Below are positions 36,637 to 46,200 of a stretch of DNA of 64,000 nt, in pieces. Each line of letters starts with the position of its first letter. The stretch's first letter is position 1. The position numbers were made by a program, and so were the translations under genes. The notes beneath the pieces were generated by a model, which saw nothing but the letters and a program-made list of their open reading frames with translations, made no database searches and had not been told where the DNA came from. Origin of the DNA: Bradyrhizobium sp. WD16 (GTDB lineage: Bacteria; Pseudomonadota; Alphaproteobacteria; Rhizobiales; Xanthobacteraceae); assembly GCF_024181725.1 (NCBI RefSeq), contig NZ_CP028908.1, positions 3,337,501 through 3,401,500 on the forward strand, written 5' to 3'.

Positions 36637-39057
36637 TCAGAACGTTGCCCTTATCCCACCATAGGCGGCGAGTGGCATGCCCGGCAGGAACGTGCGCGAA
36701 TCATTGAACGCGAACAGGTTGGCCCCTCCGGGTGTCGAGTTGTTGAAGCCGGCGGTGCTCAGGAACGTGCCCGCAGCATAGTAGCGCTGATTGAACAGGT
36801 TCTGCACCAGCCCGAACACCTCGACGTTCTTGGTCACCTGGTAGGAGGAGTGCAGATTGACGACCCAATAGGCAGGGACCTTCGGATTGAGGTTGGAGTC
36901 GTCGTGGATCAGATATTGGCTGCCGACATAATTGAGGTCGGCGCCGAGCTTCCAGGCATCGGTGACGGCGTATTCCGCGCCAAGCTTGAGGCGGTGCGCG
37001 GGAATTCCTGGAATATGGTTTCCGGTCGTGACGTTGATGATGCTGGCGCCGGTGACGGGGTCGATGGTCGCCATCGGATTGTTCACACCGGACAACGTCA
37101 GAGAGCTCTGATATGTCGCGTCCACGAAGGTGTAGTTAGCGTAGGCGGTCCAGCGATTCCAGGCAAAGTTGACCTTTGCCTCGACGCCCTGGCGCAGTGT
37201 GGTCCCGGCGTTCTGGAAATAACCGAAGTTCGGCACCACGGCGCTTGCGACGCTGATGATGTCGTCGAAATTTTCCGTGCGGAACAGGCCGAGTCCCCAC
37301 CGCAACCGCCAGCCGTTCTCGATGACTTTGGCCGGCGCCTTGCGCGGAAGAGGATCCGCGGCTGCTGCGCCGCCGGAGAGTTCGCCGCGTACGCCGCCTT
37401 CGATCGTCTGCGACACCACCTGCTTGAGCGGCGGATCGGCGATCAGGAAATTGTCGATCTGGCAGGGATTAGCCGGATCCGAACAGCCGAGCTCCAGCGG
37501 CGTGGGCGCTCGATTGGCTTCCGAATAGCCCGCATAGGCGGTCACATTGGGTGCAATCCGGTACGTCAGGCCGATCACAGGATTGAAACGCTGAAAGTTG
37601 TTGTTGCTCGTCAGCAGTGGATTCGTGCCGGTCAGGTCCTGCAGATCGATCTGTGCGTAGTTGAAGCGTCCGCCGGCCGTCAAGGACAGCTGCGACGTGA
37701 TGTCGAAGGTGTTGGTCGCGTACACGCCGATATACGTGTTCTTGGCGTTGAGATTGACCGGGGATATGTCGGCCAAGGGCTGATCGGCGAAGACGCCGGT
37801 GCCGGTCACGAAAAAGTTCTGATCGACCGTGCCGAGCTCGGATGATGTCTGGAATCGGGTGTTTCCGTGATCGACGCTGGTGCCCACGACAAAGTGGTTA
37901 TCATGTCCGAACAGCTGCGCGGTGCTGGTCGCCTGCAGCGACCCGCCATAGCTGTTTGACTTCGTCGAGTTGCGGTCGATCGCGCCCAACGCGGAATTGG
38001 CGGGAAGCGTATTCAGGATCGCGACGTTCTGATTGAGCGGCGTCGCGCCATCGCCGATGCAGAGCTGTCCGTCCAGTGGCCCTCCGGCATCGCAGGCCTG
38101 GGCGTCGGTGCCATTGCCGTCCACATGGCTCGCACGGTAGCTGCGGAAATACGCATTCGCTTGAACGGACAACGTGTCCGTGGGCGTCCATTTTCCATTC
38201 GCCTGCAGGAAGGCCAACTGAAGGTGGGTCGTCTGCGGCCAAGTATAGACGCTCGACCATCGCTGAGTCAGCAGATCCGCTGGTGTGGCGGCAGCGGCGC
38301 CGAGCTTGTTGTCTGCGCCGGTAAAGGAGACGTGGAACTCGGTCTGGTCGCCGCGCGCGCCGAGGTCGACATACATGCGTCGGATCTGGGATGACGACGA
38401 GAAGTCTCTCCAGCCCTTGTCGTAAAGTGCGTCGGCGGCAACGTAGGCCGAGATGTTGTCTTTCTGGTAACCGGCCTGCGCGCCCCCGCCGATGCGGCCA
38501 AACGAGCCGCCGCTAATCTCGGCTTGGGTGCCTTGGTACGTGAAGCCGTTCTTCATATCGATCGACAATGCGCCGCCGATGGCGTTGAGGCCGAACAGAG
38601 GATTGTTCGGCATCATCGTCATGCGGGCGATTGCCATCTCTGGAATCGTGTCCCAGTTGACAATATCGCCGAACGCTTCGTTGATTCGGGTGCCATTCTG
38701 ATAGACGGCGAGCCCCTGCACGGTTCCCGGAACTGGCGAGGCGGTGAAGCCGCGATAATCGAGATTGCGCTGAAACGGGTTTCCGGACGTATCGCTGAGG
38801 GAGACGCCAGGAAGAGACGTCACCATGCCGTCCAGCAACGAGGGGGTCTTCGCATGGTCCAGGCTAGAGGCGTCGATTGTCTGAACGTTGGACGGTATCT
38901 TTTCGCGGTCGATCTCTCCGCCGGAAACTGGTGATACGCCGACGACTTCGATGGTCTGTAGGGTCTCTTGCGCTAGCGCCCCCCCCGGGAATACGGCGCA
39001 ACCCAAGAGAAGCGCGCTCTTCAATGCCTTGAGCTTGGCCAAAACGTCCCCCCCCAA
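36637..39057 (-). CDS. TonB-dependent outer-membrane receptor
   Basis: An 806-residue receptor with signal peptide (LKALKSALLLGCAVFPGGALAQ), a TonB box-like stretch (QTIEVVGVSP), a plug domain (residues about 50-190, including PFQRNLDYRGFTASPVPGTVQGLAVYQNGTRINE) and a barrel ending in GIRATF with terminal phenylalanine. It is next to tonB-exbD-exbB and between the cbb operon and the methanol genes. A lanthanide-chelate substrate, as for LutH of Methylobacterium, is plausible by context but not shown; copper, iron or vitamin substrates remain possible. The start is TTG 39057 or TTG 39042, the latter after a G-run. Confidence 0.9.
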   Translation of the reverse strand: MGGDVLAKLKALKSALLLGCAVFPGGALAQETLQTIEVVGVSPVSGGEIDREKIPSNVQTIDASSLDHAKTPSLLDGMVTSLPGVSLSDTSGNPFQRNLDYRGFTASPVPGTVQGLAVYQNGTRINEAFGDIVNWDTIPEMAIARMTMMPNNPLFGLNAIGGALSIDMKNGFTYQGTQAEISGGSFGRIGGGAQAGYQKDNISAYVAADALYDKGWRDFSSSSQIRRMYVDLGARGDQTEFHVSFTGADNKLGAAAATPADLLTQRWSSVYTWPQTTHLQLAFLQANGKWTPTDTLSVQANAYFRSYRASHVDGNGTDAQACDAGGPLDGQLCIGDGATPLNQNVAILNTLPANSALGAIDRNSTKSNSYGGSLQATSTAQLFGHDNHFVVGTSVDHGNTRFQTSSELGTVDQNFFVTGTGVFADQPLADISPVNLNAKNTYIGVYATNTFDITSQLSLTAGGRFNYAQIDLQDLTGTNPLLTSNNNFQRFNPVIGLTYRIAPNVTAYAGYSEANRAPTPLELGCSDPANPCQIDNFLIADPPLKQVVSQTIEGGVRGELSGGAAAADPLPRKAPAKVIENGWRLRWGLGLFRTENFDDIISVASAVVPNFGYFQNAGTTLRQGVEAKVNFAWNRWTAYANYTFVDATYQSSLTLSGVNNPMATIDPVTGASIINVTTGNHIPGIPAHRLKLGAEYAVTDAWKLGADLNYVGSQYLIHDDSNLNPKVPAYWVVNLHSSYQVTKNVEVFGLVQNLFNQRYYAAGTFLSTAGFNNSTPGGANLFAFNDSRTFLPGMPLAAYGGIRATF

Positions 39058-39506
39058 TCACTCTTTAATCGTGCGGTTCAATGCTCTCGGCCCTGAACAG
39101 CGAACATCGGTCACATTGCACCGTTAAGTATTGAAATATTGCTGGGTCACTCGGATAGTCGCAACCGGGATTATTCCCGGAAGATGTCCGGAAAGTTTCC
39201 CGGGCCTTGAAAAGCCATCCAGTCTCAGTGGATTAGAATGCGTCCTAGCGTCGTCGGATTCGTTGTCGCGACCCGCGAAAGCAAAATCGTCGTTCCCTGA
39301 TGCAAGTCGGCCACACCCGAGAGCAATGCCGTTTTGACGTGTCCTCGATTTTCGCGCTTCGTCTCAGGGCGATCGATTCGAGTTACGAAGAACTCGGCGT
39401 TTGAGGAAGAATCGGCACGGAGCCCGACAGGCGCAATGAACTCTCCCGGGGCATTTACGTCCGGTAACGGCGACGTTCGGGATCGTTGATTGCGGCCGGG
39501 CCGCTC
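39058..39506. promoter_or_regulatory. Receptor upstream region with CGGGA-type inverted repeats
   Basis: CCGGGATTATTCCCGG (39165-39180) is a 16-bp inverted repeat (arms CCGGGA / TCCCGG). TCCGGAAAGTTTCCCGGG (39187-39204) is a second, imperfect one. GGGATTATT recurs as GGGATTATTTC on the opposite strand at 42120-42130 upstream of exbB. These are candidate operators for a common metal regulator. No gene is seen in the rest of the gap. Confidence 0.5.
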
Positions 39507-40334
39507 TCACTGCGGCCGCAGGTGCAGCGGAATCGTGAGTGCGATCTGCGCCTGGTTCATGCCGGGTGGGAAACGCGGAAAGGGCTGCGCGCGCTGGATA
39601 ACGGCCATCGCCGCACTGTCCAGAGTCGATGAGCCTGAACTGCCGGCGAGACGCCGTGATAGCAGCCGTCCGTTGCGATCGATGGTGACGCCCACGCGCA
39701 CGGTGCCGGTTTCCGTGCTGCCGTTGGCGGCATAGGTGGCGTAGCGGCGAATGTGCGCTGCCAGTTCGCTTTCCCACGATGCGCGCCCGGCCCTCGCTCC
39801 CTGGCTGTCGGCGCCGGGGTTGGGCGCCATGGCAAGCCGCGCGGGTTTGCTGCCCGGCGCGGCCGCGGGTTTCAAAGGCGCGGTCTTGCGGTGTTCTCTT
39901 GCAGCCTTTTCATCATTGGAGACCGGTTTGTGAGCAGGTGGAGGCGGCATGACCGTAATCTGATCATTGTGCGCGGGCTCCGACCGAGGCGGCGGCGCCG
40001 GTTCAATCTTCATCGGAGGCGGCTCAGGCTCGGCGACGACCTCCTGAGGGGCGACCGGCTCGTTCGTGGGCGGTGCGAGATCGGACCGCTCGACCGGCGG
40101 CGTCGGTTCGGCCGGCACAGCTTCGGGGGGGGGCGGAGCGGGCGCGCTTACAGCGGGCATGAAGGCGACATCGATTGCCGGCGCTTCGGCGCGTCCCTCC
40201 GGTGCGGGCCTGAGCAGCAGATAGCCGAGAGCCAAGCCGACGTGGAGGGCGGCAACCACAAGCGCAGCCGCCGTCCACAACACTGCGTCCCTGGCCTGTT
40301 CCCGTTCGAACGGATCGGCCGTCATCAGGCTCAC
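39507..40334 (-). CDS. TonB energy-transducing protein
   Basis: A 275-residue protein. The N-terminal membrane anchor (about 18-40, AALVVAALHVGLALGYLLL) is followed by a proline-rich periplasmic spacer (about 45-150, with PAPPPPEAVPAEPTPP). The C-terminal TonB domain includes YPTYAANGSTETGTVRVGVTIDRNGRL-like sequence (YATYAANGSTETGTVRVGVTIDRNG). It overlaps exbD by four bases. It transmits proton-motive force from ExbBD to the receptor, most simply the one beside it. Confidence 0.9.
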   Translation of the reverse strand: MSLMTADPFEREQARDAVLWTAAALVVAALHVGLALGYLLLRPAPEGRAEAPAIDVAFMPAVSAPAPPPPEAVPAEPTPPVERSDLAPPTNEPVAPQEVVAEPEPPPMKIEPAPPPRSEPAHNDQITVMPPPPAHKPVSNDEKAAREHRKTAPLKPAAAPGSKPARLAMAPNPGADSQGARAGRASWESELAAHIRRYATYAANGSTETGTVRVGVTIDRNGRLLSRRLAGSSGSSTLDSAAMAVIQRAQPFPRFPPGMNQAQIALTIPLHLRPQ

Positions 40335-40756
40335 GGGCTGCTCCGGTCTTCCAGAGCCACCAGCGCCACTTTGACATAGCCCGAGTTCCGCAGCTGGTTC
40401 ATCAGCTCCATCACCTCGCCATAGGATAGGGCCTGATCGGCGCGCAGCAGCACTCGCTGCGTGCGATCGGAGCCGGTCGCGGCATCGAGCGCTGCGGCGA
40501 GACCGGAACGCTTGACCGCCTCGTCGCCGATTGCAAGCGAGTGGTCTGCCTTGAAGGTCACGAGAATCGGTTTGTCGGGGCGGGGGGACGGTTCGGCGGA
40601 AGCCGATGGCAGGTTGACTGGAATATCGACTGTCGCAAGGGGGGCCGCGACCATGAAGATGATGAGGAGAACCAGCATGATGTCGATGAACGGCGTCACG
40701 TTGATCTCATGGGTCTCTGCGTAGTCTTCATCGCGCTTGGCGAGCCGGATTGCCAT
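40331..40756 (-). CDS. ExbD, TonB-system proton channel subunit
   Basis: A 141-residue protein with one membrane helix (VTPFIDIMLVLLIIFMVAAPLA) that carries the proton-channel aspartate in FIDIMLVLL. The periplasmic domain includes RADQALSYGEVMELMNQLRNSGYVKVALV. It sits between exbB and tonB with overlaps or a three-base gap, a standard operon order. Confidence 0.95.
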   Translation of the reverse strand: MAIRLAKRDEDYAETHEINVTPFIDIMLVLLIIFMVAAPLATVDIPVNLPSASAEPSPRPDKPILVTFKADHSLAIGDEAVKRSGLAAALDAATGSDRTQRVLLRADQALSYGEVMELMNQLRNSGYVKVALVALEDRSSP

Positions 40757-40759
40757 GGC

Positions 40760-41836
40760 TCACTCCGCCGAATCCGCAATCGACAGCACCGTACCTGCTG
40801 CCGTGTGCGAGCTGCGCCTGATATCGATCGACAAAGCGTTCCGGTCGAGATCGCGGCTCAGCAGGCGCAGGATCGCCACCGACGAATCGGCGAGCACTGA
40901 ACGATAGGTCCCGGTCGAGCGCGCAAAGGCGTTGTAGATCACCACGGCGGGGATGGCGGCAACGAGGCCGAAAGCCGTCGCCAACAGCGCCTCCGCGATG
41001 CCCGGAGCCACGACGGCGAGATTCGTGGTGTGAGCCTGCGAAATGCCGATAAAGCTGTTCATGATGCCCCACACGGTACCGAAAAGCCCCACGAACGGCG
41101 CGACCGATCCGACAGTGGCCAGGATCCCCATGCCGCGTCCAATCCGCCGCGCGGCTGCGGCCTCGATCCGCTCCAGCTGCCAGGCGATCCGCTCCTTGAT
41201 GCCGGCCGCTGGAAGGCCTCGTGACTTCTCGACCTCATCTTCGGCCGCGGCGAGAAGCCGGCCCACAACGCTTCTTTCATCCGCGACCTGGCGCGCCGCA
41301 TCCTGTAGCGAACGGGCGGATAGAACAGTGGCCAGCGCGCGGCGCCCTGCACGTCTCGCCGCCCGCAACTGGATGGTCTTGACGAGGAGAACTGTCCAGG
41401 TTGCCACCGAGGCCAGTGCCAATCCGATCATCACGACTTTGACGACCACGTCCGCCTGGATGAACATGCCCCAGGGCGACAGGGCAGGGGGGGGCGGGCC
41501 AATGGCGCTAGCCAGCGTCGGGGCTGGTTGTGGGGCCGGTACGGCGGGAGACGATGCGGAGCGTGCCAGCTGCGGCTGGGAGCTTCCTGTGGCGTTTGAA
41601 GCGGCGTCTGGAGGAGGAGCATTCTGGCCGGCGTCATGGGCAACAGTGGCGCTCGTCGGCGCTTCGACAGCGGCTGCCGCTTGCCCCGACGCGGTTACGC
41701 CATCGAGAGCGGGCTGTTCAGCAACGGCGCTGAAGGACATCAGCGACACGACGATGGCCAGCAACAACGGCGCCGAAATCGAGAGATGCTTTCCGCGCCG
41801 GTTTCGGGCTCGGTGTTGGGTCCGCGCCTTGTCCAT
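40760..41836 (-). CDS. ExbB, TonB-system proton channel subunit
   Basis: A 358-residue protein with a signal-like first helix ([23 protein letters not shown]), an alanine/proline-rich periplasmic stretch (about 40-120), and the MotA/TolQ/ExbB domain. Channel helices are [54 protein letters not shown] and [23 protein letters not shown]. The extended form corresponds to tonB-system energiser ExbB type 1. ATG 41836 is preferred because GGGAGGAG precedes it; longer frames lack family resemblance. Confidence 0.93.
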   Translation of the reverse strand: MDKARTQHRARNRRGKHLSISAPLLLAIVVSLMSFSAVAEQPALDGVTASGQAAAAVEAPTSATVAHDAGQNAPPPDAASNATGSSQPQLARSASSPAVPAPQPAPTLASAIGPPPPALSPWGMFIQADVVVKVVMIGLALASVATWTVLLVKTIQLRAARRAGRRALATVLSARSLQDAARQVADERSVVGRLLAAAEDEVEKSRGLPAAGIKERIAWQLERIEAAAARRIGRGMGILATVGSVAPFVGLFGTVWGIMNSFIGISQAHTTNLAVVAPGIAEALLATAFGLVAAIPAVVIYNAFARSTGTYRSVLADSSVAILRLLSRDLDRNALSIDIRRSSHTAAGTVLSIADSAE

Positions 41837-42620
41837 CTTGTGAGTACTCCTCCCGCTGACGCCGCAACAGCCCTGGTTGAATCCAGGTCCTCTGTCGTTT
41901 CGTGAACGGCGTGCCTCGACGATCTGATGCCGCGAGCCAGTTTGGCTCATCGATGAATCTTGGATCGGCGACGACGCCGCGTGCTGAAATCGTCTCATAT
42001 CGCCTGGATAAAGTAACGGCAAAGCAGCAAGAACGATATGACGCGAGAACAGGGTGCCTCTACTTCTACCCGGCTTCAAGGCCATCAGTTGTTTCGGGAA
42101 AAAATCCCGATAATTGCTAGAAATAATCCCTGAGCGGCCAGCCGGCAGTCATTGACGTTTTCGCCCACGAGATCGGTCGTTGACGGGGGCGTTGGGGCAT
42201 CGGGGCAGTGGTTCAGCGATGATCCGCCGTGGTCAGGCATTTCCGCCAATGCCGCCCGAATCCGGCAGGCGTCCATGAGCTTCACCGTGCGGTCCGGTTC
42301 TCGATCCACTGATCGGTGTCTTTGCTATGGCCGAACCGCGGCTTGCAGCCTTGCCGCGCCAGCCCGGGGCCGCAGTTCCAGTGCCTCGAAGCTCGCGGAA
42401 CCGGCAGCGCGTCCGGCGGGCAATTCTGCTGCGTTCTCAAGGAAACGACGCCCGATATTGCCAGGACATTTGGATGGGTGGCTGGTCGCCGCGGCGACAA
42501 CGCCGGCGCCGCACCGCTTGCGCGGCGGCAATCGAGATCCTAGGCTATCCAGCAGGCGCTTCGCGCCGGGACTGGACGCCGATCAAGATCAACCAATACG
42601 CATCGAAGAGGGAGACCCCA
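41837..42620. promoter_or_regulatory. Divergent region between exbB and pqqA
   Basis: This 784-bp gap holds no supported gene. TCGGGA (42094-42099) and TCCCGA (42105-42110) form an inverted repeat with a five-base A-run spacer, and GAAATAATCCC (42120-42130) matches the receptor promoter motif in reverse. GAGGGAGA before 42621 is the pqqA ribosome binding site. The remainder, 42131-42600, shows nothing recognisable. Confidence 0.5.
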
Positions 42621-42701
42621 ATGGCCTGGAAGACTCCGAAGATTGTCGAACTGCCGGTCGGTCTGGAAATCAACATGTACGCTTGCGCGGCGCGCAAGTA
42701 A
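42621..42701 (+). CDS. PqqA, precursor peptide of PQQ
   Basis: A 26-residue peptide (MAWKTPKIVELPVGLEINM followed by YACAARK). Glutamate 16 and tyrosine 20 (E-I-N-M-Y) are the residues joined by PqqE to build pyrroloquinoline quinone, the cofactor of XoxF. It is too short for most gene finders. GAGGGAGA stands eight bases before the ATG. The pqqBCDE genes do not follow; a hairpin does. It is therefore an orphan or extra pqqA, positioned between the TonB system and the methanol island. Confidence 0.95.
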   Translation: MAWKTPKIVELPVGLEINMYACAARK

Positions 42702-42725
42702 CAGGTCGACTCAATGTGTTCGGCT

Positions 42726-42745
42726 GCGGAGGCATCGGCCTCCGC
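42726..42745 (+). terminator. Hairpin after pqqA
   Basis: GCGGAGGC (42726-42733) and GCCTCCGC (42738-42745) form a perfect 8-bp stem with a four-base loop, 24 bases after the pqqA stop. No T-run follows, so it may stabilise the short pqqA mRNA or end it weakly. The rest of the gap up to 43034 carries a short direct repeat, ATTTTATTGTCGT at 42815 and 42829. Confidence 0.55.
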
Positions 42746-43034
42746 GGTCGTTCGGACGATAAGTGGTGCCCCCGGATGGAACGAGCTGGTCGAGCGTGCG
42801 CTCGGGCCGGCTCTATTTTATTGTCGTCATTTTATTGTCGTTCGGTGAAGGCGGTCCTTCCCTGCTCAAATGTTGCGCGGAGCGATCCGGACGAATTAAG
42901 CACAGGTGCGATGGTATTCGGCTGGACCGGTTTCCGGCCATTCGGCTCGCGATTCACCTCAGCGCGATGTGAAACTTCGTCTCTCGCCGTCCGTTTCTGC
43001 TGTAGTATCTTTGTTGCGCTGCGAGGAGTACGGC

Positions 43035-43271
43035 ATGAACCCGATCGAACTTGTGGTTACGGTCTGTGCGGTGCTGTCGCCGACCACCTGCGAGGACACC
43101 CATCTGGTGTTCAATTATGGCGGATCGCTACGCCAATGCGCGATGGCGGCGCCGCCCTATATCGCCCAATGGGTGGGAGAGCATCCGAAATGGAATGCGG
43201 TGCGGTGGCGCTGCGAATATCCGCATAGCCATGACAAGGCGGAAGACGCTGCGCCGGCGTCGGCGGGCTGA
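43035..43271 (+). CDS. Small conserved-looking hypothetical protein, 78 aa
   Basis: A short protein with a cysteine-rich N-terminal half (VTVCAVLSPTTCEDTHLVF, then LRQCAMAAPP, then WRCEYPH) and a tryptophan-rich centre (QWVGEHPKWNAVRW). No signal peptide is clear. GAGGAG lies upstream of ATG 43035. The four cysteines could form disulfides or bind metal. I cannot name a family. It is convergent with the next gene. Confidence 0.5.
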   Translation: MNPIELVVTVCAVLSPTTCEDTHLVFNYGGSLRQCAMAAPPYIAQWVGEHPKWNAVRWRCEYPHSHDKAEDAAPASAG

Positions 43272-43295
43272 CGACGGCCGAGTGCAAACGGCTCG

Positions 43296-43661
43296 CTACT
43301 TGGTGCAGTCCTTCAGATCCTTGTCTTCGATCGTGACGATCGCGCTGGATTTGATCTCGATATCCCTGACGATGCACTGCCGTGCGTCGTGATACCCGAC
43401 CTTGGCGTCGTAGCGGCCCGGTTCGATTCCGGTGAGGCGCAGGCGCTCGTCGTGGTCGACTTCCTTGTCTCGGTCGTTGAGCGTCTGGTTGGGACCCCAG
43501 TTGTCCTTGCCGGTGGGGGACAGCTGGAAGCTGGAAATCGTCGCGGTGGTCAGATTCCAAAGCCGGATCCCCTTGCCCTGCGCCAAGAGCGGCACTGAGG
43601 TCACGAGCAGGACTGCGACGGCGACGGTGGATTTGGGCAACACGGGAGCCTCCCTGGCCAA
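43296..43661 (-). CDS. Periplasmic hypothetical protein, 121 aa
   Basis: Signal peptide (STVAVAVLLVTSVPLLAQG), then a single small domain: IRLWNLTTATISSFQLSPTGKDNWGPNQTL, the acidic NDRDKEVDHDERLRL, and a beta-rich end with two cysteines (ARQCIVRDIEIKSSAIVTIEDKDLKDC). The acidic loop resembles a metal site but lacks the EF-hand pattern of lanmodulin. Divergent from the neighbour at 43709. Its place in a PQQ/lanthanide island suggests a role in that system, but there is no direct evidence. Confidence 0.6.
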   Translation of the reverse strand: MAREAPVLPKSTVAVAVLLVTSVPLLAQGKGIRLWNLTTATISSFQLSPTGKDNWGPNQTLNDRDKEVDHDERLRLTGIEPGRYDAKVGYHDARQCIVRDIEIKSSAIVTIEDKDLKDCTK

Positions 43662-43708
43662 CAGCGAATGGTATATTATTATGATCCGCGAGAGCAGGGA
43701 GGACCAGA

Positions 43709-44083
43709 ATGGAGTTTGTCAGATCGATGCGGCCGATGGTCGTGGTTCTTGCGATGTGCTGCGTTGCCGCATCGACCGCGATCGTCGCCGCAGCGCGCGC
43801 CGACGATTTCAACGATTATCCGACCTCCGCGCGCGCCGAATATGTCTTCGGCTGCCTCAAGGCCAATGGCGAAACACGACAGGCGATCGATCAATGCTCC
43901 TGTTCGATCGACGTCATTGCCTCACTGATTCCGTATGACCGCTACGTCACCGCCGAGACAGTGCTAAGCATGTCCCAGGTCCGGGGCAATCTCGGCGGTG
44001 AATTCCGCTCGTCCGCACAGGCCGCCAGCGCCCTCAACGATCTGCGGCGGGCCCAGGCCGAGGCCGAAGTGCGTTGTTTCTGA
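43709..44083 (+). CDS. Periplasmic hypothetical protein, 124 aa
   Basis: Signal peptide (RPMVVVLAMCCVAASTAIVAAARA), then a helical domain with conserved-looking cysteines (EYVFGCLKANGETRQAIDQCSCSIDVIASLI, and a final RCF). GGAGGA precedes the ATG. I do not know a function. The cysteine arrangement suggests a disulfide-stabilised helical protein. It lies between the methanol-island genes on both sides, on the opposite strand to the SoxYZ-like gene. Confidence 0.6.
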   Translation: MEFVRSMRPMVVVLAMCCVAASTAIVAAARADDFNDYPTSARAEYVFGCLKANGETRQAIDQCSCSIDVIASLIPYDRYVTAETVLSMSQVRGNLGGEFRSSAQAASALNDLRRAQAEAEVRCF

Positions 44084-44121
44084 ACGGCCGGCACGGGTAG
44101 CAATGAGGCGTCTGCAGCACC

Positions 44122-44964
44122 TCAGATTCCCGAGCCTTCGACCTTCCAGTCATTCTGGAAGACGTGACCGTCAGTGTCCTTGGCCTCGACGCGGATGCGC
44201 TTGGCGCCGTTCGGCACGTAGGTGAAGCGGATATTGGGATCCTCGGAGATCGAAATTCCGCCTTCCATCGCCAGCACCAGGCTGTCGTCCTGCCAGATGT
44301 GGATCTCATTGATGAAGAACGCCGGAATGTAGAGCTGCGTGAGCTGATCCATCTGCAGGCCCGAATTGTTCGGGTGCCCGATCATGATCTGGGCTTCACG
44401 CGCACCGCTCGCCAGGCCTTCTCCGGACTTTTCACTGGATCTCGCAAATTGCCGCAGGCGCATCTGGCCGAGCCTTGCCTTGGCTTCCTCGGGGTTCTTG
44501 GCTGCCGGCGCGGCGCAGCCGCCGGACGCCTTGACATACGTCTTGACCATATAGAGCTGGCCATCGCTTAGTTCGGCCACTGCATGGACATCGGTGTAGC
44601 TGTTGACCCGCACCCGCGTGGAGATATCGCTGATCGCGGCATCCCGTCCCAATTCGAAACGCGCCGCCAGCGGCGACGGATTTTGGTCGATCACCAGGGT
44701 GATCGACGATACCCGGCGGGTGTCGCCGCCAGGCAGCATGGTGTGGAGCGTTACGGGCACGACCGCGGCGTCTTCCGCCCGGGCGGGCATCTCGATGGCG
44801 ATTAGGCCGGTACCGTCCTTCATCGTCCGGCTGTTGAAGATGTCCTGCACCAGCCCCGGCCAGGGATCATAAGCGGTAGAGCTCTCGGCTGGCGCGGGAA
44901 GGGGCGACAGCAGCGGCAGAAGGAAACAGGCGATCAGCAGCGAAATGAGACGAGTGCCCGACAT
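44122..44964 (-). CDS. Quinoprotein dehydrogenase-associated SoxYZ-like carrier
   Basis: A 280-residue periplasmic protein with signal peptide (SGTRLISLLIACFLLPLLSPLPAPAE). The N-terminal SoxY-like domain includes DPWPGLVQDIFNSRTM and VYVKASGGCAAPAAK, holding a cysteine; the C-terminal SoxZ-like domain ends NIRFTYVPNGAKRIRVEAKDTDGHVF. Such fused SoxYZ proteins occur beside PQQ dehydrogenases and a metallohydrolase, as here. A carrier role in a quinoprotein relay has been proposed from gene context. ATG 44964 with AAGGA upstream is preferred. Confidence 0.85.
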   Translation of the reverse strand: MSGTRLISLLIACFLLPLLSPLPAPAESSTAYDPWPGLVQDIFNSRTMKDGTGLIAIEMPARAEDAAVVPVTLHTMLPGGDTRRVSSITLVIDQNPSPLAARFELGRDAAISDISTRVRVNSYTDVHAVAELSDGQLYMVKTYVKASGGCAAPAAKNPEEAKARLGQMRLRQFARSSEKSGEGLASGAREAQIMIGHPNNSGLQMDQLTQLYIPAFFINEIHIWQDDSLVLAMEGGISISEDPNIRFTYVPNGAKRIRVEAKDTDGHVFQNDWKVEGSGI

Positions 44965-45020
44965 GGTCGCGATCCTTCTGATGGCGGTCCTGCGATCGAA
45001 ACTATAGGTCTGCGCTCGGC

Positions 45021-45959
45021 TCATTCCCATTCAATTTCCGAGAATGCCGCTGTCGCGTTGCGGGCGTTATATTCATCGAACAATTTCCAGCGGGTGCGTT
45101 CGGAGCCGGCGGCGGTCTCGGCCGCCAGGGAGATCGGCTTGCCGGCCGCGACCAGAGCACGGACATCCCGCGCCATGGTTTCGAGGTAGCGGCGCTGGTC
45201 GCTCAGGGCTGCCGGCCAGGCACTCACTTCGCCGTGGCCGGGGATGACGCGCCGGGCCGAAAGGGAGTCGAGCTGATCCATCACCTTCAACCAGCCGCGA
45301 AGGCTGCCGTCGATGACCGGTACGTGGCCCAGGAAAAGGAGATCCCCGGCGAACAGGGTTTCGGTGCGCTGGTCAAGTACCGTCAGATCGCTGTCGGTAT
45401 GTGCGACGGGCCAGGCCCGCAGCGTCAGTTCACGGCCGCCAAGGTCCAGCTTGAGGTCGTCGCCGACGAGTTGTGTCGGAGGAATGAGGCGGACTTCGTT
45501 AATCAATTCGTCACCGAGGCTGCGTCTGAATGACGACAGGTAGAATTGTCCGCGTGACAGCAGTGCCGATGGTAGATTGCGGTGGCCGACGAAGCTGGTT
45601 CCGTCTGCCGCGAATGCTGCATTGCCAAAGATGTGATCCGGGTGCGCATGCGTATTAATGACGTAGCGGACCGGTTTGTCCGTGCGGCTGCGAATGGCTG
45701 CGAGTAATCGCTGCCCCTCGCGAACGCTGCCGCCGGTATCAACCACGGCGACTGAAGTGTCGCCGATGATGAAGCCGATATTGGCGATGGCTCCCTCATT
45801 CTCCTCCGTCATGAGTTCCATCACGCCGAAATGGACGAAGATTCCGGGAGCGATCTCGCTGATAGACAAGGGACTTTGCTGCGCGCGCGCCCCGGTTGCC
45901 GTCCCAGCAGCCGTGACGAAAACGACGGCTGCGACGAGCGCGAGAACGCGAGAGGTCAT
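45021..45959 (-). CDS. Quinoprotein relay system metallohydrolase (MBL fold)
   Basis: A 312-residue exported metallo-beta-lactamase-fold protein. The signal peptide is [25 protein letters not shown]. The zinc motif [11 protein letters not shown] (HxHxDH) is followed by [10 protein letters not shown] and PGHGEVS, giving further ligands. This subgroup is found with SoxYZ-like carriers and PQQ dehydrogenases. The substrate is unknown. It is upstream of the SoxYZ-like gene on the same strand (56 bases), so they form an operon divergent from xoxF. Confidence 0.88.
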   Translation of the reverse strand: MTSRVLALVAAVVFVTAAGTATGARAQQSPLSISEIAPGIFVHFGVMELMTEENEGAIANIGFIIGDTSVAVVDTGGSVREGQRLLAAIRSRTDKPVRYVINTHAHPDHIFGNAAFAADGTSFVGHRNLPSALLSRGQFYLSSFRRSLGDELINEVRLIPPTQLVGDDLKLDLGGRELTLRAWPVAHTDSDLTVLDQRTETLFAGDLLFLGHVPVIDGSLRGWLKVMDQLDSLSARRVIPGHGEVSAWPAALSDQRRYLETMARDVRALVAAGKPISLAAETAAGSERTRWKLFDEYNARNATAAFSEIEWE

Positions 45960-46200
45960 ACCAGTTGTCCTGTCTGATGAATGCAAGTTGCACTCTGAGC
46001 GCTGCGTTGCAGCACGCTAATATGTTGCGCGTTGCTGATGGCGGGCATAGCATTTCGCCGTTCCCGGCTTCAACTGGACTTCGGTTCACGCGCCCGATGA
46101 CCTACTTGAGCTGAGAACGGGCGCACAGGCCGAAAGCGGTGCTGGCTTTCGGAGGCGGAGCTTTGATGCCACGTGCATCTGGTTTCGTGCGACAGGCCAA

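Noticed and set aside
43296-43661. Lanmodulin-like EF-hand protein
   Set aside because: The acidic loop does not have the spacing of an EF hand, and only one such segment exists.
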